Shown here: positions 62,001-64,000 of the stretch, one piece after another | Position numbering within the stretch: position 1 is the stretch's first letter | Layout: each line of letters begins with the position of its first letter | Assembly (NCBI GenBank): GCA_964352425.1 | Contig: CAYGRZ010000004.1 | Span: forward strand, 1 to 64,000 | DNA: 64,000 nt | DNA from: JAMWCX01 sp964352425 | GTDB taxonomy: Bacteria > Omnitrophota > Gorgyraeia > 2-01-FULL-45-10 | Reading direction: 5' to 3' | Program-made: the position numbers and the translations under genes | The notes under the pieces: generated by a model | Told to the model about the DNA's origin: nothing | The model's database searches: none | Seen by the model: the letters and a program-made list of their open reading frames with translations, nothing else

Positions 62001-64000
62001 TCAAGCGTCTTCACTTCGCTGGGAAGCTGCTCGCGCGAAGGGATCGCTGCCGCAGGCGGGGCGACTCCGGTGTGCGGCGCGGCCTCCGGCTTAGTGATCG
62101 CAACCTGCGGCGCTTGCGGCACAACGAGTTCGCTCTTCTCGAGAGCGTCAAATATGATACGTACATTTTTCCTCAGCCGCTTGAATCCGTCAAGCTCCTG
62201 AGGAGAATACTTCGATATCACTTTAAGCATGGCGGCCTGGGCTTCATTCAGCTTTTCGCCGCGCGCCTGCGCAACCAGCGCTTCCGCTCTAAGCCTGTAC
62301 TCTTCCTGCGGATACACGAGCGTCGGCGTAATGCCTGCGGATATTGCCACTGCCATGCCGAGCATCCGCGATAAGGATTGCGTAAACTCCCTTCCTGTGC
62401 GTTTTTCGATATTCATGTTATACGCGTAGATCACGCACGCCGCGATGACCGTGACCGTAGCCGCGATCAGGTAGATGCCCAGGGCTGTGAGCGTAGCGCC
62501 CATGGCGCCGAAGAGGAAGTACGCCGAACCGCCGATCGTGAAGGCGTACATTATCACACTTCTCGAATTCGGTATAAAAGACATGAAGAACTGCCTCCAG
62601 AATCCCTGTCCCAGCTTCTCCGTCTCGCGGCCTATGCGCACGGCCAGCAGCGTCTGCATGGTGAGCATCGCTATGCCTATGATCGCTATCGGAAGCCCTA
62701 TCATCCCTCCCATTATGGCGGTGGGAGTAACGACCGACAGGAGTCCGACAAGCCCGATACCTGCGGCCAGGCCCAGCACGCCTCCGGCCAGGACCGGCCA
62801 TTTTGCCCTGTCGGCCTCGGCCTTCTGGGACATCGTGCTGGCACCCAGCATCACGGCCATGGACGCGCCTGCCGCGCCTTTAGCCGCGATCGAGGCGGCG
62901 ATCTCGTCCGCCCCGAACTGAACCAGGAACATCACTACAACTGAAACGGTAAGCGCCATTATAAAAGCATTGACGGCCCTGCCGAACCTGCCGGGGGCTA
63001 TATCCTTTGCCTTTGACTCGAAATCTTTATTATAAATCATCGCGAGCATGATACTGGATATCAAAGCAAACAGGCTCGACCCGAATGCCAGGACGATGAT
63101 GGGTATGCCGCCCAGGGCGATGCCGGGATGCGCGACCGCGATAGCGAGCGCGCCTATCGATGCCGGGATCCCCATCTGCGCCAGTACCTGCGCGACCATC
63201 ATGCCGATCCATTTTATGGCGGCCACCGTGCCGCCCGTGAAGCCGCCCTTGCCTCTGCCCTGTACATATGCCATGAAGTGGTCGCTGGTCCTGTCGAGGG
63301 CCGATATCTTCAGTCCGGTCGCAAGGCGAAGCACCAGGGCCGGTATCAGCATAGCACCTATGGAAAGGCCCGCGCCCATAAGATCGCTGTTCAACGTCGC
63401 AGTAAAAGGCGTAATAAGAGAATCTGTCAAAGGCCGTACGCCGTAATAAGAGAATATGATGCCGACCCCCAGAATGAAAGTTATCATGGCTATCGACTTT
63501 ATAAAGTTCGCCAGGAATGGGCTCAGGAAACCGGGCCTCGGAACATCTTTGACATCCGCGACACTGCCCTTTAGAGCACCCGCCATATTATCGGCCGCGC
63601 CACGCCACAGACCATCTAAAATCGCCCTGAATTCTACCGCCACGGCATCAAACTCCGTAAACTCTGTCGGCGGCTGGGCGAGCTGTATGCCGCGGGCGAG
63701 CTTCTGGGACAAATACCCCATCCGCTTTCTTATCTTCTGCTGACCTGTCTGGAATTTGGCGACCGCGCGTACCGCCTTCTCATTCGTGACCTGCCTGGCC
63801 GTTTCAAGCTCCACCGGATTCAGGCCGGCTTTTACCTTCTCGTATACCGATTCCCCCTTCTCGTCTTTTCCTAACGATGCCTCAACAAGCCACTTGAATT
63901 TTTCCGGTGTGCTGGTGCCGTCTATGATATGCGCGATCCGTTTCTGTAAGTCGAAGATCTCTTTCTCTTTTTCGCGGCGCCTCTCGTCGTTCCTGTTCTC
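38003..64000 (-). CDS. Giant membrane multidomain protein, 5' end beyond the window (at least 8,665 aa)
   Basis: The frame is open from the stop at 38003 to the window edge; a GTG at 63814 is only an internal codon, since reading continues through it without a stop (...KVKAGLNPVELETA...). Order in the chain: membrane block (about 62330-63545), glycoamylase-like domain, P/A linker, coiled coil and TolC-like repeats, long helical region (about 50300-56000, unassigned), membrane block 2 (about 49400-50300), beta-hairpin repeats, membrane block 3 (about 45230-46840), zincin-like HELMH, radical SAM, two short hydrophobic segments (near 42500 and 39300) and a PTS Enzyme I-like region, then about 400 unassigned residues. 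Such sizes are known from Omnitrophota. Role unknown; a cell-surface or envelope machine in contact with glycans is plausible. Domains are listed separately. Confidence 0.9.
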   Translation of the reverse strand, partial: ENRNDERRREKEKEIFDLQKRIAHIIDGTSTPEKFKWLVEASLGKDEKGESVYEKVKAGLNPVELETARQVTNEKAVRAVAKFQTGQQKIRKRMGYLSQKLARGIQLAQPPTEFTEFDAVAVEFRAILDGLWRGAADNMAGALKGSVADVKDVPRPGFLSPFLANFIKSIAMITFILGVGIIFSYYGVRPLTDSLITPFTATLNSDLMGAGLSIGAMLIPALVLRLATGLKISALDRTSDHFMAYVQGRGKGGFTGGTVAAIKWIGMMVAQVLAQMGIPASIGALAIAVAHPGIALGGIPIIVLAFGSSLFALISSIMLAMIYNKDFESKAKDIAPGRFGRAVNAFIMALTVSVVVMFLVQFGADEIAASIAAKGAAGASMAVMLGASTMSQKAEADRAKWPVLAGGVLGLAAGIGLVGLLSVVTPTAIMGGMIGLPIAIIGIAMLTMQTLLAVRIGRETEKLGQGFWRQFFMSFIPNSRSVIMYAFTIGGSAYFLFGAMGATLTALGIYLIAATVTVIAACVIYAYNMNIEKRTGREFTQSLSRMLGMAVAISAGITPTLVYPQEEYRLRAEALVAQARGEKLNEAQAAMLKVISKYSPQELDGFKRLRKNVRIIFDALEKSELVVPQAPQVAITKPEAAPHTGVAPPAAAIPSREQLPSEVKTLDTAQIEENGRKAAIKENLRYFKDNIDSSTGLPYNHILLDSSRKSIDSTGKYFNPTDAGVYLNCMMLVASGDAEMEGVTPAEALTRIRKALGSLQELQADKSQNISGLFWWYQFKHGTAVKDEARGVSAVDNGNLCWSLAALIGRFQDDGKNKDIAAAAQKIIDAQKKGWAALYDGNKKTTIGSGLLRAGYKLKTEYHLDRRYNESRIAPLWAILFSDGQVPVKAFTNMELPVTKTPYITREGEEIYAVYTWDGTVFQALLPNAWINESALSPEGYAKANLNTIAIHIDYALNVRGLPALLSTASGLKRGTYPVFGVPAIAETVAVFNNTKDVFTSAGSPHASALTGLVIPRVGSSLINSLKAAYPSVMTPQGWVDVITKEGTKGRTILAFDQGMLVLGLAGSKNSEYVEKYLKSVGKYSLLAEIYGAQKFDFAGVKPENILPEKAAPAPVPTAPVPTAPALSMPKPSVQLPATTIPAPAPSMLDRVKAGIRGIVRQKPDLAAARAAAKEAAEKEFAFMIKASENELNAKRTRAAEELKRKEAESLRLEGEQKELQRSVDSEIESVNSELGLLTTGAVEAQKKVTLGDVYRHGMESARAEATRSNTRIQRILAKKQSKWAQYAPELTLSAGIGSSATGNFVSYGAQLDWVVWDATRDISRVIARQNMEGGELEEYLYCYDLLLNIRKAMDIYKAAGTAEALAKDAYEKNLRALGEAYKQARARPSKAWPIQDLTARKEDAKRLYEVARQARERSLAMIRDLGDYDGADAVAIDTDDMTAVNQALQSELLALKEKAVRSRGKESGGDARALLKAFGIQSSILNEIFADKNSNFRLALHAKFSTTTRDVDATATEKAYSVTTTTPLGVGLTIKFPTTSTAEIQKLNTALSRTDLMEELGARYVNSVRLMKLLSLSRARLEVLQGIEADAAASAKIAKERADKGIISQVDYVKAEMIAVSSRGDAARIAATIENILSALEEMGFDRAAIPAGALNDETIDAIVDKRIDTMSREVVAYLRALSEKIGAEKTWLLFQNTREYADRLKQAADTLEQDMERLKEGQDARARAEQNRRALERITVAGAIQQAHIDEINNKYKIWKTVMVPGMSVSAAPYGTKAKDAMRYSVTLTSQKEGPLPQSVKDAREQFMAEAEGRLTPETRAIPPKDRKVLNFVYDWESKPIGAGLDIRIEGLPSKKKPMVMQRVAFLLMKERELVAAKNELMHREEAAGAALEANTKRIAALRDRIELEQELKKQLESSLEYQQKEGVYAGVAPDEVNVVNRQIKSSEDELLRLQAEGADLAVEIESLQSIAKEISDLKAAGKYDKAEADAAAIMALLRYLEAWEYAVAAARTGEPYDISLTGEYNILEDTWSFGAFTSLIPFFHNVTVGKFKPDVARTKKDQQMAIGGAERVVIGWINGYRADRDEVISATAGLDAAKEHKNKIAKGLADLEASTVSTPAAITGKRAELADASKRVVEAELVLQEVTAALERSGDRIKALEQQTAPRDGESKEIIKFRKYVEAALAKKDAITALDGKAVKEDAIQRSEEVAAAQAAVDKANIDVQSAWWRTFNIDVGPAYEKYGGADNVNKEIEKKEAATLWKINYRAEDAERYGFKAVSEPDIFFRGLRKANLDKEADVWSRKGVEFNKRMEIEQLYAQLAGERGKVASLLVMLNEQESQLRKIEEYNAHNPVLNDTRLDEYKALIDKTKEIKRAAESRIRLLQLSILYDLKEVGDITSITAAGKDEKEGKPADVNQLLAALTKEPEMKLPVDLDAIWADIVKNNPHIRELENRQKAALIEAAMGRWENIWLSLSASRFDKSYDQAAKKFVNKVDLAWSINLNIKLNKFRLFSWFGGGAKAKETANQLKRDIAQALKDLRKQLDDLMKERTGALKELEAAQKAYHDRPKIVAHMRKAYLEGKIGITQLKEQEEWLRRDEMTLADTIAKISAIDMRIEMLFNNLITKEDSEAFEKKKEAEALPAAGMPAEVAEKPAPAADAERLAAVSAELAIARQKVDILKGRMKELDGDAARIKSRIAPDMNLAKALEKGENNLYRKKIENAVSAEARKAVNSDEVSKIMGALGIKEKQAVSVANMLYRYGIAHKLNPADKDFGEFVEDLAYFSDVLKGEMAKIPKLPSFFEDHLKPLSWEDDLSYAKIGLPAYYARRVAFLMAENPGMTRAQARDRIMAKEAREDLENIGLYNRFDADLANKLEPSRQYLAWEDAVTRRLDRAEWAKLSTDERIDAANRSRDIAQLIHGRAVYEQGDALDSGVLGAVAALPIRNDWTGAQLAKNVELMNAIAPFIKGFYNLNEEAVLKMPEGARLMVLKLMGKRETPAYRQELAKVTDTILMGKTMWWTQFASDRDLSASQVERVLTILANVSKTIEPYIHLITGSEEEREGLRLAITIDVLINKNTWVGRFLNSDGLAPADEQKDNIRLLFTKAYPAAKNFKNLAGYSDAVMFGKHMAMARDFVELLGKEVIEESDTTLMDDIIAYRNEVNRLILDKPIAANQAEKELFVAIKIKQKEAAFGAALPEEEKKLIRDRAEEEFADIYRDGYLSSVADPFIVDDNYRRLSGIRKPVPLKDIAVKLNLRELVSDLADKRVVAISRKGTDFEMVRDHEVDKKIKELEKKADRYGVALDPRTVSSYMEAFRKDFYLVHRQGVINSRVDNFYDEGVTDAATIEKRLSAEFIVDALAKHHWRPLNGEEVANWAQVLLNFIYVSPAEKDLPDDEKYKILTGRMADPADLSIWQDNVKQMLAVTGNYTGTVGKAIRDITNVYTLIYFEQNGYIAAVDSIKKRLKQVEGMDDKKTFNDLFIALEKAGVLDGKIQKLRKSVKDPKFIAWEALRGSIEKVAKANDVYQQERFTKEKPAKLRQILSDIKELTDAYRSDPKMRGMAEFNLIRELEELAADLRDNDADIEEFAKEEPLESSFIKADSLLKKFDEVRKKAANARKEELKLRERLRDAVADREKALGEKLRLAEKAASPFAKEWFFPRMRQRIKNIFSPVSTQREEWEGLVKAVYNARLFYSLDTYREKVKDTLATSGAQIMYKKMQALAAKQGKEPADLMKEKMAEAKGELVNAVYLKAISRASGQEIEIGELGFLQAAIRFGNYLQDAKEKYLSQPRFKNLSQPERKETGDWFIRNKIAKYIRFEALIKREEEAMVKNQTDPNGVPRLSYGQITGTFMELDEAGKGEERETARIRRDFYDASLIQEWANNSPLGYYLGQKMLRNTIREMAQSETGVMTQRDKMQRRINIEFQSQRQYYTNLGPSIEEERNDLFNDQDQFSDIDIQRYNEHMEQLKAITETRPGYMRKARAEAIEKLGSFHKQITYMLLKTQDVPGEKIAGDVKSLDSMIFPDIIRNINLKLSERNKEWTIANKQQIDKWIDLREPVKDERQGKISAYKTRTADKALKDQDLAAIREDIEAVLPGINEQLPPEKRIDPADENSIWDIQRQIYLSGMTASDYLTKTFVHPLEVRELLKNIYSKSKLTPPMEKKLKYYVTQIDMDGWPIDYIRVQLLYGIYLKGEMEKLGVTLNEDALEILVSHMIYNGIMPVPMKAPGTDYYEVFGRRADTLTVEDLQGMDLPVSRTIKMVKEMTDKLASEKYTLDKKTREDLFYIIGLSLNTNIIEPPEAEIVDIEADKIQKIVASQFEDGRIELGKFEKDRDSIIREISQKLKARNIHPANFVKLVNRLIEVKEANAAISQSIKDPTMLGRLEKIRIERGDLEILAVLDKDGFDKDKVIGIMELKALGIKTGSPREKLLIQDVKAPMDVTWNDFQNDRLLSLHETLKNYLDDNVFKGKDPLSDVKLSLEAQEKIEGMSRRDREKMTARIKDRIISRGLVKIDYVKEGKGDTAIIRPRAVRAFSADQDARLQKVIRSIIEMELGKIAPEPKHKLIAGLTYMLISILSIMGFYKIALYRHRREIRKNKKILYGPNANVPAPGTAPAAPTPPVAGAKPAAAPKDTSGQAGAVTIEALMGLFRAMVFISKLVLTGLTLYHFNDITHFTVLGTYSSWLFILLAPVLVWWNYFIDKATKPPIRPVIKWAVPLAVFSCIYISGIPGLNYTLMALASGILVYITISAAVDFGRDTLKLAATAITGRGNQRELTHTFFARLAKLAITTAATSVTAIYALSTINADTSLLGIIAVAAVLYTYCNYCMAELFVAIGTLTVANGALFLGNMVGLFKERAPWDLPKYKLVEKTQRIAKKYKAVIYDIGRQEGPLDVKLIAKTLFDSMINSVKMERVGADKAKYLYEDSAGNKFVPDEQDNLGAWMHSDTALKEAGLIMEEIAQILNARRLWGRDKVTYAHRNFQKHVYNPTHMMKPGSYRSDFEWMLECWTHPHLYVTRLDDDRPKITVAEDASGTLRQGILAEPGTYTIDGVTGEAIVYSDTSKTTEVKRFPRGTYTRSPVYDEENEGFELVTDFAVELLKGEYAIERRTIKIDDREWQVSAESEVYYIDADNPARRYRLLKGDIYDDATGKLIATKDMYDELPKSGLLRDRNDSTQRAKGKDGQELPDRVATIYDQHIYLKDKSGAIRHTLILTKDGKLLDAATGAYFASIDEIGHIDQGVAYKKYILGADGKITPAVNEYGGEYLLTRAAEFDGQRPIIPENLETFIDTLDANGVITERGGAFVKTRAKEGEWKRDPETGNAVTITGDVLVPVGWWSADADGNLIVDEGLKALAGSWHVEKATGDAIHTASGRILAKYGTWKKDLKGDLYAGGITKQEAKLYAREGAITDFFELGLGKTGRETTYFIADRAHSLTRDAGGMLIADTSALRLREVEDGYLANEKDGFVIKGGELLQYPMDGSVSRYDKEPLRRWDLAKDGITSVVQDNIILDQKTEALKQSQRLARYGTFAKDNNGIYRTRRLLAQYDDVYFDGYGNAHLKTTDGELAASGEFVLDEDNNLRRIAVDAGDPVINMNGTFGAGEVAVDEKTGDLIVERTLQQKDGFDIDEEGWAIDNGKNRIARVGTYILVKRDAGYVYAKDMLGNEVEPDIYIQLPIEIDNKNEVISGVAKRIGSRAAYDILGKELWGMYQPQIQYPNIGKSLFARLQSWAQSMLSYISLVFFWIFGKGSAVGKMTFYGPKYLNDVIKKQVLPWTVRSHDFWEAMWTATAYLVGTLLAPIYILEETVTSFSSMIIRMRRWVPGDVEALRREWNAAKAMFAYAQGHGIEAMIAAKKQIRESVLGSANVNLESEHHISGIIRGMLSTPVFTIWLVVLGLIATQIPAVLTGTHPVTARDLFAIVMLILIGQKGSPILRETFERGPRSLKTWANVAGGLASVALLVALPKIIIAAPALAVWAAVVVLLIVILRNPVKKLISVGMKWTEIPVKIGMPAGLVAMFWAATPYIELCLRSVPSAAYLTEDLLKHNFGICAYTIIYVGIATLAGMLQHAMARAASGPALFVKDFFGMVNKVYLTTKRLAVETFLHTSIMMMNLIYGPLDLKKSTKAVIQGREFRWDTLTAVEARLEKGMTVWQAYKEFKWAPIAGITLLVLVLVGVFFPSDYFLFRIFDPAFVFKGFPIFILSWVFGPYAAWYTAKYGGTREHRTQPFQFMIHELNAWMKETGTVMGKAALSDGAAIQKIKELTKNETIYNKDRHALRLYILYLTELDLAGTDKQDLRNEVADAMKMMDLSEIELQHKKIKAWTETEWKGAWDQLNEFARVRVLNEIVKRQKGGLLAGQVDAVKLERINRIMEVLEAAGPRRFFEKYWPDLDIAKRQAVVTKSGATGLERLLDLPAPAAAPAAPAALAPSPIAMKAGVLGGRHDLAWATIIDGQVENYKGIDNGMKAALEALLQRVITLHDLSESAREKVEELLEMGSGDAAAIKRKALMKEKSIRIVEGNDRLMHFTEGADSITLDVDSLAANNELLFMEFIHELMHARLRSMPTNAPPLSPMEEEMYITSKEVELFLAFPQKTQDNILSALKNSDDLDDFKFHKVLQYARDYGISRSSTYLEDYIHSLYEPVGNLARRLKDARVDITQDNKALELAMEALKADGIEVRDRLRIPLLRLLRELLLYPYSSSHEVMKKTGLDIGDLKELYKIVKSSQFMQEMLAMESPNATFIKIARLLMEDEDYVRKILNGEPVYPKIVELHLGLKCPSNCIFCYSQGRDYADRQGKPAIDKERLFALIDDFAANGVRDIYFSGGREPFTNKDSVDVVQYAAGKGLNVYIYTEGTFLDTARAQEVVTHAKQIRVSFNAATPETYEAVYRRPGSDVEWIKSNIRGMVEIKRKTKSDVSIGVSFLAMSQNYKELYMAIKLAHLMGADFFDIRADIIGKIGDFSEEEMKGLLKMIFKIRKMQRLGEFGNMRIDIAERFNVLAGGLVKSAKPVKMPRDCWATLTKIVINPWGEVYRCCLTAQPTFEDRIFQIGDLSTGGKRLHDILVGTTRARKDFDIHKCPSCNVYENNVNLLLEKLNNDLDVGVDINEQSFIPAEAVTAAAPLKDRVSRVVERFTKRSKSLSATTKMMLLAGIGTLASIAFGHEISSMNIAAAGMMLGMVTAGQEGAVGAPPEGATAPYISRAVGEDVVGEATGREGIEKAMLDRAREERDVYEVFKETLPDELRGLEPMPVDFVQKCLTEMFTENHVVDPKNKSKLYNEIFELWQLYLLARKTKEAGQTATHVALNDLKRVTSHDVPVTQVLIATPNRIGADKEFVTMVGDRGIERARTLDLIYDGVYIELLQLQKSPAVAEELSAETAAELLGRANAVNLEGAKALSDKAYGLCYEKLRGIHKCATNGVPGGVWNGIILNYVEDSLTLDGLKSGYKVGDRVKHIRTSPADEMTHLISRIRPQVYRVEKDLKTATGEMAEVFKAMIALYDHILENVRVENGSDSAAAQVRKACEMLLKVPVFARPDTKSRIIRVIKAVDEGYVISEDGVEAEQGKYFACHTAAMAEMSPSTTAAQVAERMFRGVSETIKTARHTAHFALWQWLEANYPVDAQGKRSDEGRLAEEIVKNICLKLDIEEVRLEDIDEVAERARQEKREIVVVSAGLIEDELILRALTEKYKVKAFVSSGGSTSQHAALVATARGATLLLGPPKIVLAKLAHTNASCSFYVSEAGFEAYFYAGPATSDQGAAMAVKVARAKALKDYYLSKQSKEPDEVVRTLDGVETPVYANINVGYNLEKGEFGIEDEGALGALRTAYSSGANGNALARTEFMYGRSQAPDAAHQERLYMGLANLANKTVTIRTFDKQDDKACPALPDTERLAGVNGKPYSFDYYRTKTGREALKTQITAILRAQMLSDYHNLRMMFPMVKTMDDIVFISDLLKEIKTEQFMDELAAQHHKMFRSARKEKAEVVRLLDEMPIGIMVEHRDLVMDKAGNLTFENLMLILDNGLVPIRFLSIGSNDMTASVKEKDRSGITAHDYDKQILGIIEGVVKEAAQRGLPVTICGDAARYHKTLMFSLYLQKKYNIFMIPGVIYGMIPELKTVAGQCSAAACGDLLENWQAKTDDEINKIVRNKTQVVVERIENEPEFIAEFTARMGQSTTTTTTPRLVEAGSFILLGIFVYLALPPWMVLAIGAAAAAAYVIWKQLDRMRPAPVTVNERYITDQAVKTALMMESAREPSGEGYVGDLIHRLEETVEMKEPAEGLPLPKPAKVSAAAFIIGLAGASAETVEAVGRAYGTGTRVVSVTGEEELRKMASEGSPARILLDGTMPVSQITSAEFKQDIASIRLARAYDVIFAMAGIDDATRQEIAEAIKAMLPGTEKMDWDNLLDAASMAAAKDPALRQRLHDTVTSIVEKRRDELATKTKAYRPMELPDASSLKSLMARSAVKKFAMATTEKMAMSNIRFGKGMNRAEALGKQAGGEVVNCFIYGDIYKTEEAARSFIAASGYTGNVNDIKLINKKDRSYADIRADVVDAAGLDEKSMGNIGITAEASELGKPTSAGEKVLVAEEIEMNGVKVVPAINSYEALFLMVTGAVAEGQLPPGVTKNGDIYNFMPPILPLNYGTELRAYWDGIALIRSSA
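39590..42040 (-). other. PTS Enzyme I / PEP-utilising-like region of the giant protein
   Basis: The C-terminal barrel (about 39590-40570) aligns with Enzyme I motif by motif: ALARTEFMYG (EI: LRTEF), VTIRTFDKQDDK (VRTMDIGGDK), MMFPMVKTMDD, IGIMVEHRD (VMVETPA), LSIGSNDMTASVKEKDR (SIGTNDLTQYTLAVDR) and ICGDAARYHKTLMF (the catalytic-Cys CGE region). The PEP- and Mg-contacting Arg, Glu, Asn-Asp and Cys are all present. The swivelling His domain near 40850-40890 reads SSGGSTSQHAALVATARG where PEP-utilising enzymes have GGxTSHAA; one residue is inserted before the His. The N-terminal HPr-binding helical domain is less clear. This is normally a cytoplasmic phosphotransferase. Confidence 0.8.
42690..43690 (-). 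other. Radical SAM domain with SPASM-like tail in the giant protein
   Basis: The cluster motif CPSNCIFC (CxxxCxxC) lies at 43613-43636, after the entry strand VELHLGLK. DIYFSGGREPFTNKD follows with the GGE-like motif (here GGRE), then IRVSFNAATPETYEAVYRR as in elongator/SPASM-type radical SAM proteins. Downstream Cys groups (DCWATLTKIVINPWGEVYRCC, then KCPSC) form a SPASM/twitch-like auxiliary cluster region. Proteins of this type modify peptides or make peptidic cofactors; the substrate here is unknown. Radical SAM chemistry requires the reducing cytoplasm, so this segment should be cytoplasmic if active. Confidence 0.85.
44240..44640 (-). other. Zincin-like HELMH segment of the giant protein
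   Basis: FMEFIHELMHARL carries HExxH in a helical context preceded by SITLDVDSLAANNELL, the usual strand before a metzincin/gluzincin active-site helix. A downstream Glu-rich helix (MEEEMYITSKEVELF) could give the third ligand. It follows a P/A-rich linker (about 44650-44735). A zinc peptidase-like domain is likely; activity cannot be judged from sequence. Confidence 0.55.
45230..46840 (-). other. Third membrane block of the giant protein
   Basis: A polytopic stretch of about 535 residues with roughly 10-12 hydrophobic helices (for example SLVFFWIFG, FTIWLVVLGLIATQIPAVL, LAGMLQHAMARAASGPALF, ITLLVLVLVGVFFPSDYFLF, IFILSWVFGPYAAWY). No transporter signature is seen. It separates the beta-hairpin region (46900-48900) from the zincin and radical SAM segments, and so may put them on opposite sides of the membrane. 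Confidence 0.7.
46900..48900 (-). other. Irregular beta-hairpin repeat region of the giant protein
   Basis: About 670 residues with repeating units of the form 'G-T-[YFW]-x(2-5)-D/N-x-x-G': GTYTRSPVYD, YGTWKKDLKGDLYAG, YGTFAKDNNGIYRT, GTYILVKRDAGYVYAKD, plus GEYAIERR, GEWKRDPETGNAV, GWWSADADGNLIV. Spacing is about 20-40 residues and poorly conserved, like MORN/YD-type or beta-solenoid repeats. It is bounded by membrane blocks 2 and 3, which suggests an extracytoplasmic binding or spacer module. Confidence 0.5.
49400..50300 (-). other. Second membrane block of the giant protein
   Basis: A first helix with basic flank (LIAGLTYMLISILSIMGFY then KIALYRHRREIRKNKK) is followed by a P/A-rich linker (about 50055-50165), then about 7-8 hydrophobic segments (LFRAMVFISKLVLTGLTLY, WLFILLAPVLVWWNYFI, IKWAVPLAVFSCIYISG, LGIIAVAAVLYTYCNYCMAE). 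Function is unknown; it divides the helical region from the beta repeats. Confidence 0.7.
56130..60250 (-). other. Coiled-coil and TolC-like repeat region of the giant protein
   Basis: Several segments show the TolC/outer-membrane efflux pattern of a long helix, a 'N-P-x-I ... Y-x-P' entry and paired beta-strands followed by another long helix: QSKWAQYAPELTLSAGIG with YGAQLDWVVWD (about 60080-60180); FRLALHAKFSTT with GVGLTIKFPTT (about 59370-59510); YKIWKTVMVPGMSVSAAPYG (about 58690-58740); DISLTGEYNILEDTWSFGAF (about 57880-57950); NNPHIRELENRQKAALIEAA with IWLSLSASRF and LAWSINLNIKLNKF (about 56460-56680). At least four copies, which is more than the two of a TolC protomer. If real, one chain could itself form barrel strands of an outer-membrane channel. 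Confidence 0.5.
60718..61990 (-). other. Glycoamylase/DUF3131-like domain inside the giant protein
   Basis: About 420 residues similar to the CGS-middle-domain-like enzyme at 9279-11342. Paired motifs: FNPTDAGVYLNCMML with TNITNVGVYMMCIV; AEALTRIRKALGSLQEL with EEAVRRLKLTLDSIQKL; YALNVRGLPALLSTAS with YALDKLGYQVFGMSPS; LKRGTYPVFGVPAIAE region and DQGMLVLGLAG with DQAMSFVALNN. The chain then enters a P/A-rich linker (about 60555-60700). It links the giant protein to the glucan locus. Whether catalytic residues are kept cannot be stated. Confidence 0.7.
62330..63545 (-). other. First membrane block of the giant protein
   Basis: About 400 residues with roughly 10 hydrophobic helices, Gly/Ala rich (MITFILGVGIIFSYYGV, GAGLSIGAMLIPALVLRLA, SIGALAIAVAHPGIALGG, IIVLAFGSSLFALISSIML, VLAGGVLGLAAGIGLVGLL, AAGIGLVGLLSVVTP). 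No transporter motif recognised. Upstream of it, towards the window edge, the chain is helical and charged. Confidence 0.65.

Noticed and set aside
63814..63814. GTG at 63814 as the giant gene's start
   Set aside because: The frame is open upstream of it to the window edge, so the true start is outside.

Overview
The window looks like a chromosomal segment of a GC-rich, Gram-negative-type (two-membrane) uncultivated bacterium. The best guess is Omnitrophota (candidate phylum OP3), at about 0.6. Reasons: proteins of thousands of residues, an exosortase-associated TIGR04073-type lipoprotein, a solo HypF-type carbamoyltransferase domain beside hypC, and families of CGS/GH144-like glucanases. This is inference from gene content; no rRNA, tRNA or ribosomal gene is present. 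Every gene I can support lies on the minus strand, so transcription runs from 64000 towards 1. The long plus-strand ORFs are antisense shadows.

Region 1 (64000-29793) is almost all two giant genes. The first (38003 to beyond 64000) is open to the window edge: at least 8,665 codons without a stop, 5' end missing. In order it carries a polytopic membrane block, a glycoamylase/DUF3131-like domain, coiled coils with TolC-like repeats, a long helical region, a second membrane block, a beta-repeat region, a third membrane block, an HELMH zincin-like segment, a radical SAM domain with CxxxCxxC, and a PTS Enzyme I/PEP-utilising-like region with its key residues kept. The second (29793-37763, 2,656 aa) has a signal peptide, a TraB/ChaN-like N-terminal segment, an HEKAH motif and a phosphomannomutase-like domain with all four signature loops. 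A 239-nt gap between them holds a good sigma70-type promoter and a 12-bp inverted-repeat element. Enzyme domains with intact catalytic signatures on giant, apparently exported or membrane-bound chains are the most unusual content here.

Region 2 (29762-5328) is a tightly packed, often overlapping gene train for a beta-glucan system: a HAMP membrane protein, a GH144-like glucanase, a beta-barrel-like protein, a sugar-binding lipoprotein, an OmpR-type regulator and histidine kinase, a free-standing carbohydrate-binding protein, a second GH144-like enzyme, a TPR protein, a 2,080-aa polytopic GH94 protein, a CGS-middle-domain-like enzyme, two ABC sugar permeases, a membrane-anchored jelly-roll-like protein and a ROK regulator. 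GH94 and the CGS-like enzyme are the hydrolase/transferase parts of cyclic beta-1,2-glucan synthase as separate but coupled genes; no GT84 is visible. The likely job is making, remodelling or recycling a beta-1,2-type glucan, with sensing through the binding protein and two-component system. No ABC ATPase lies in the window.

Region 3 (5312-1) holds an HtpX-type protease with an embedded EF-hand loop, a MetE/UROD-like protein, the solo HypF-type domain and HypC, two small exported proteins and a zinc-ribbon membrane protein. The gaps hold related inverted-repeat (MITE/REP-like) elements, two of which abut stop codons.
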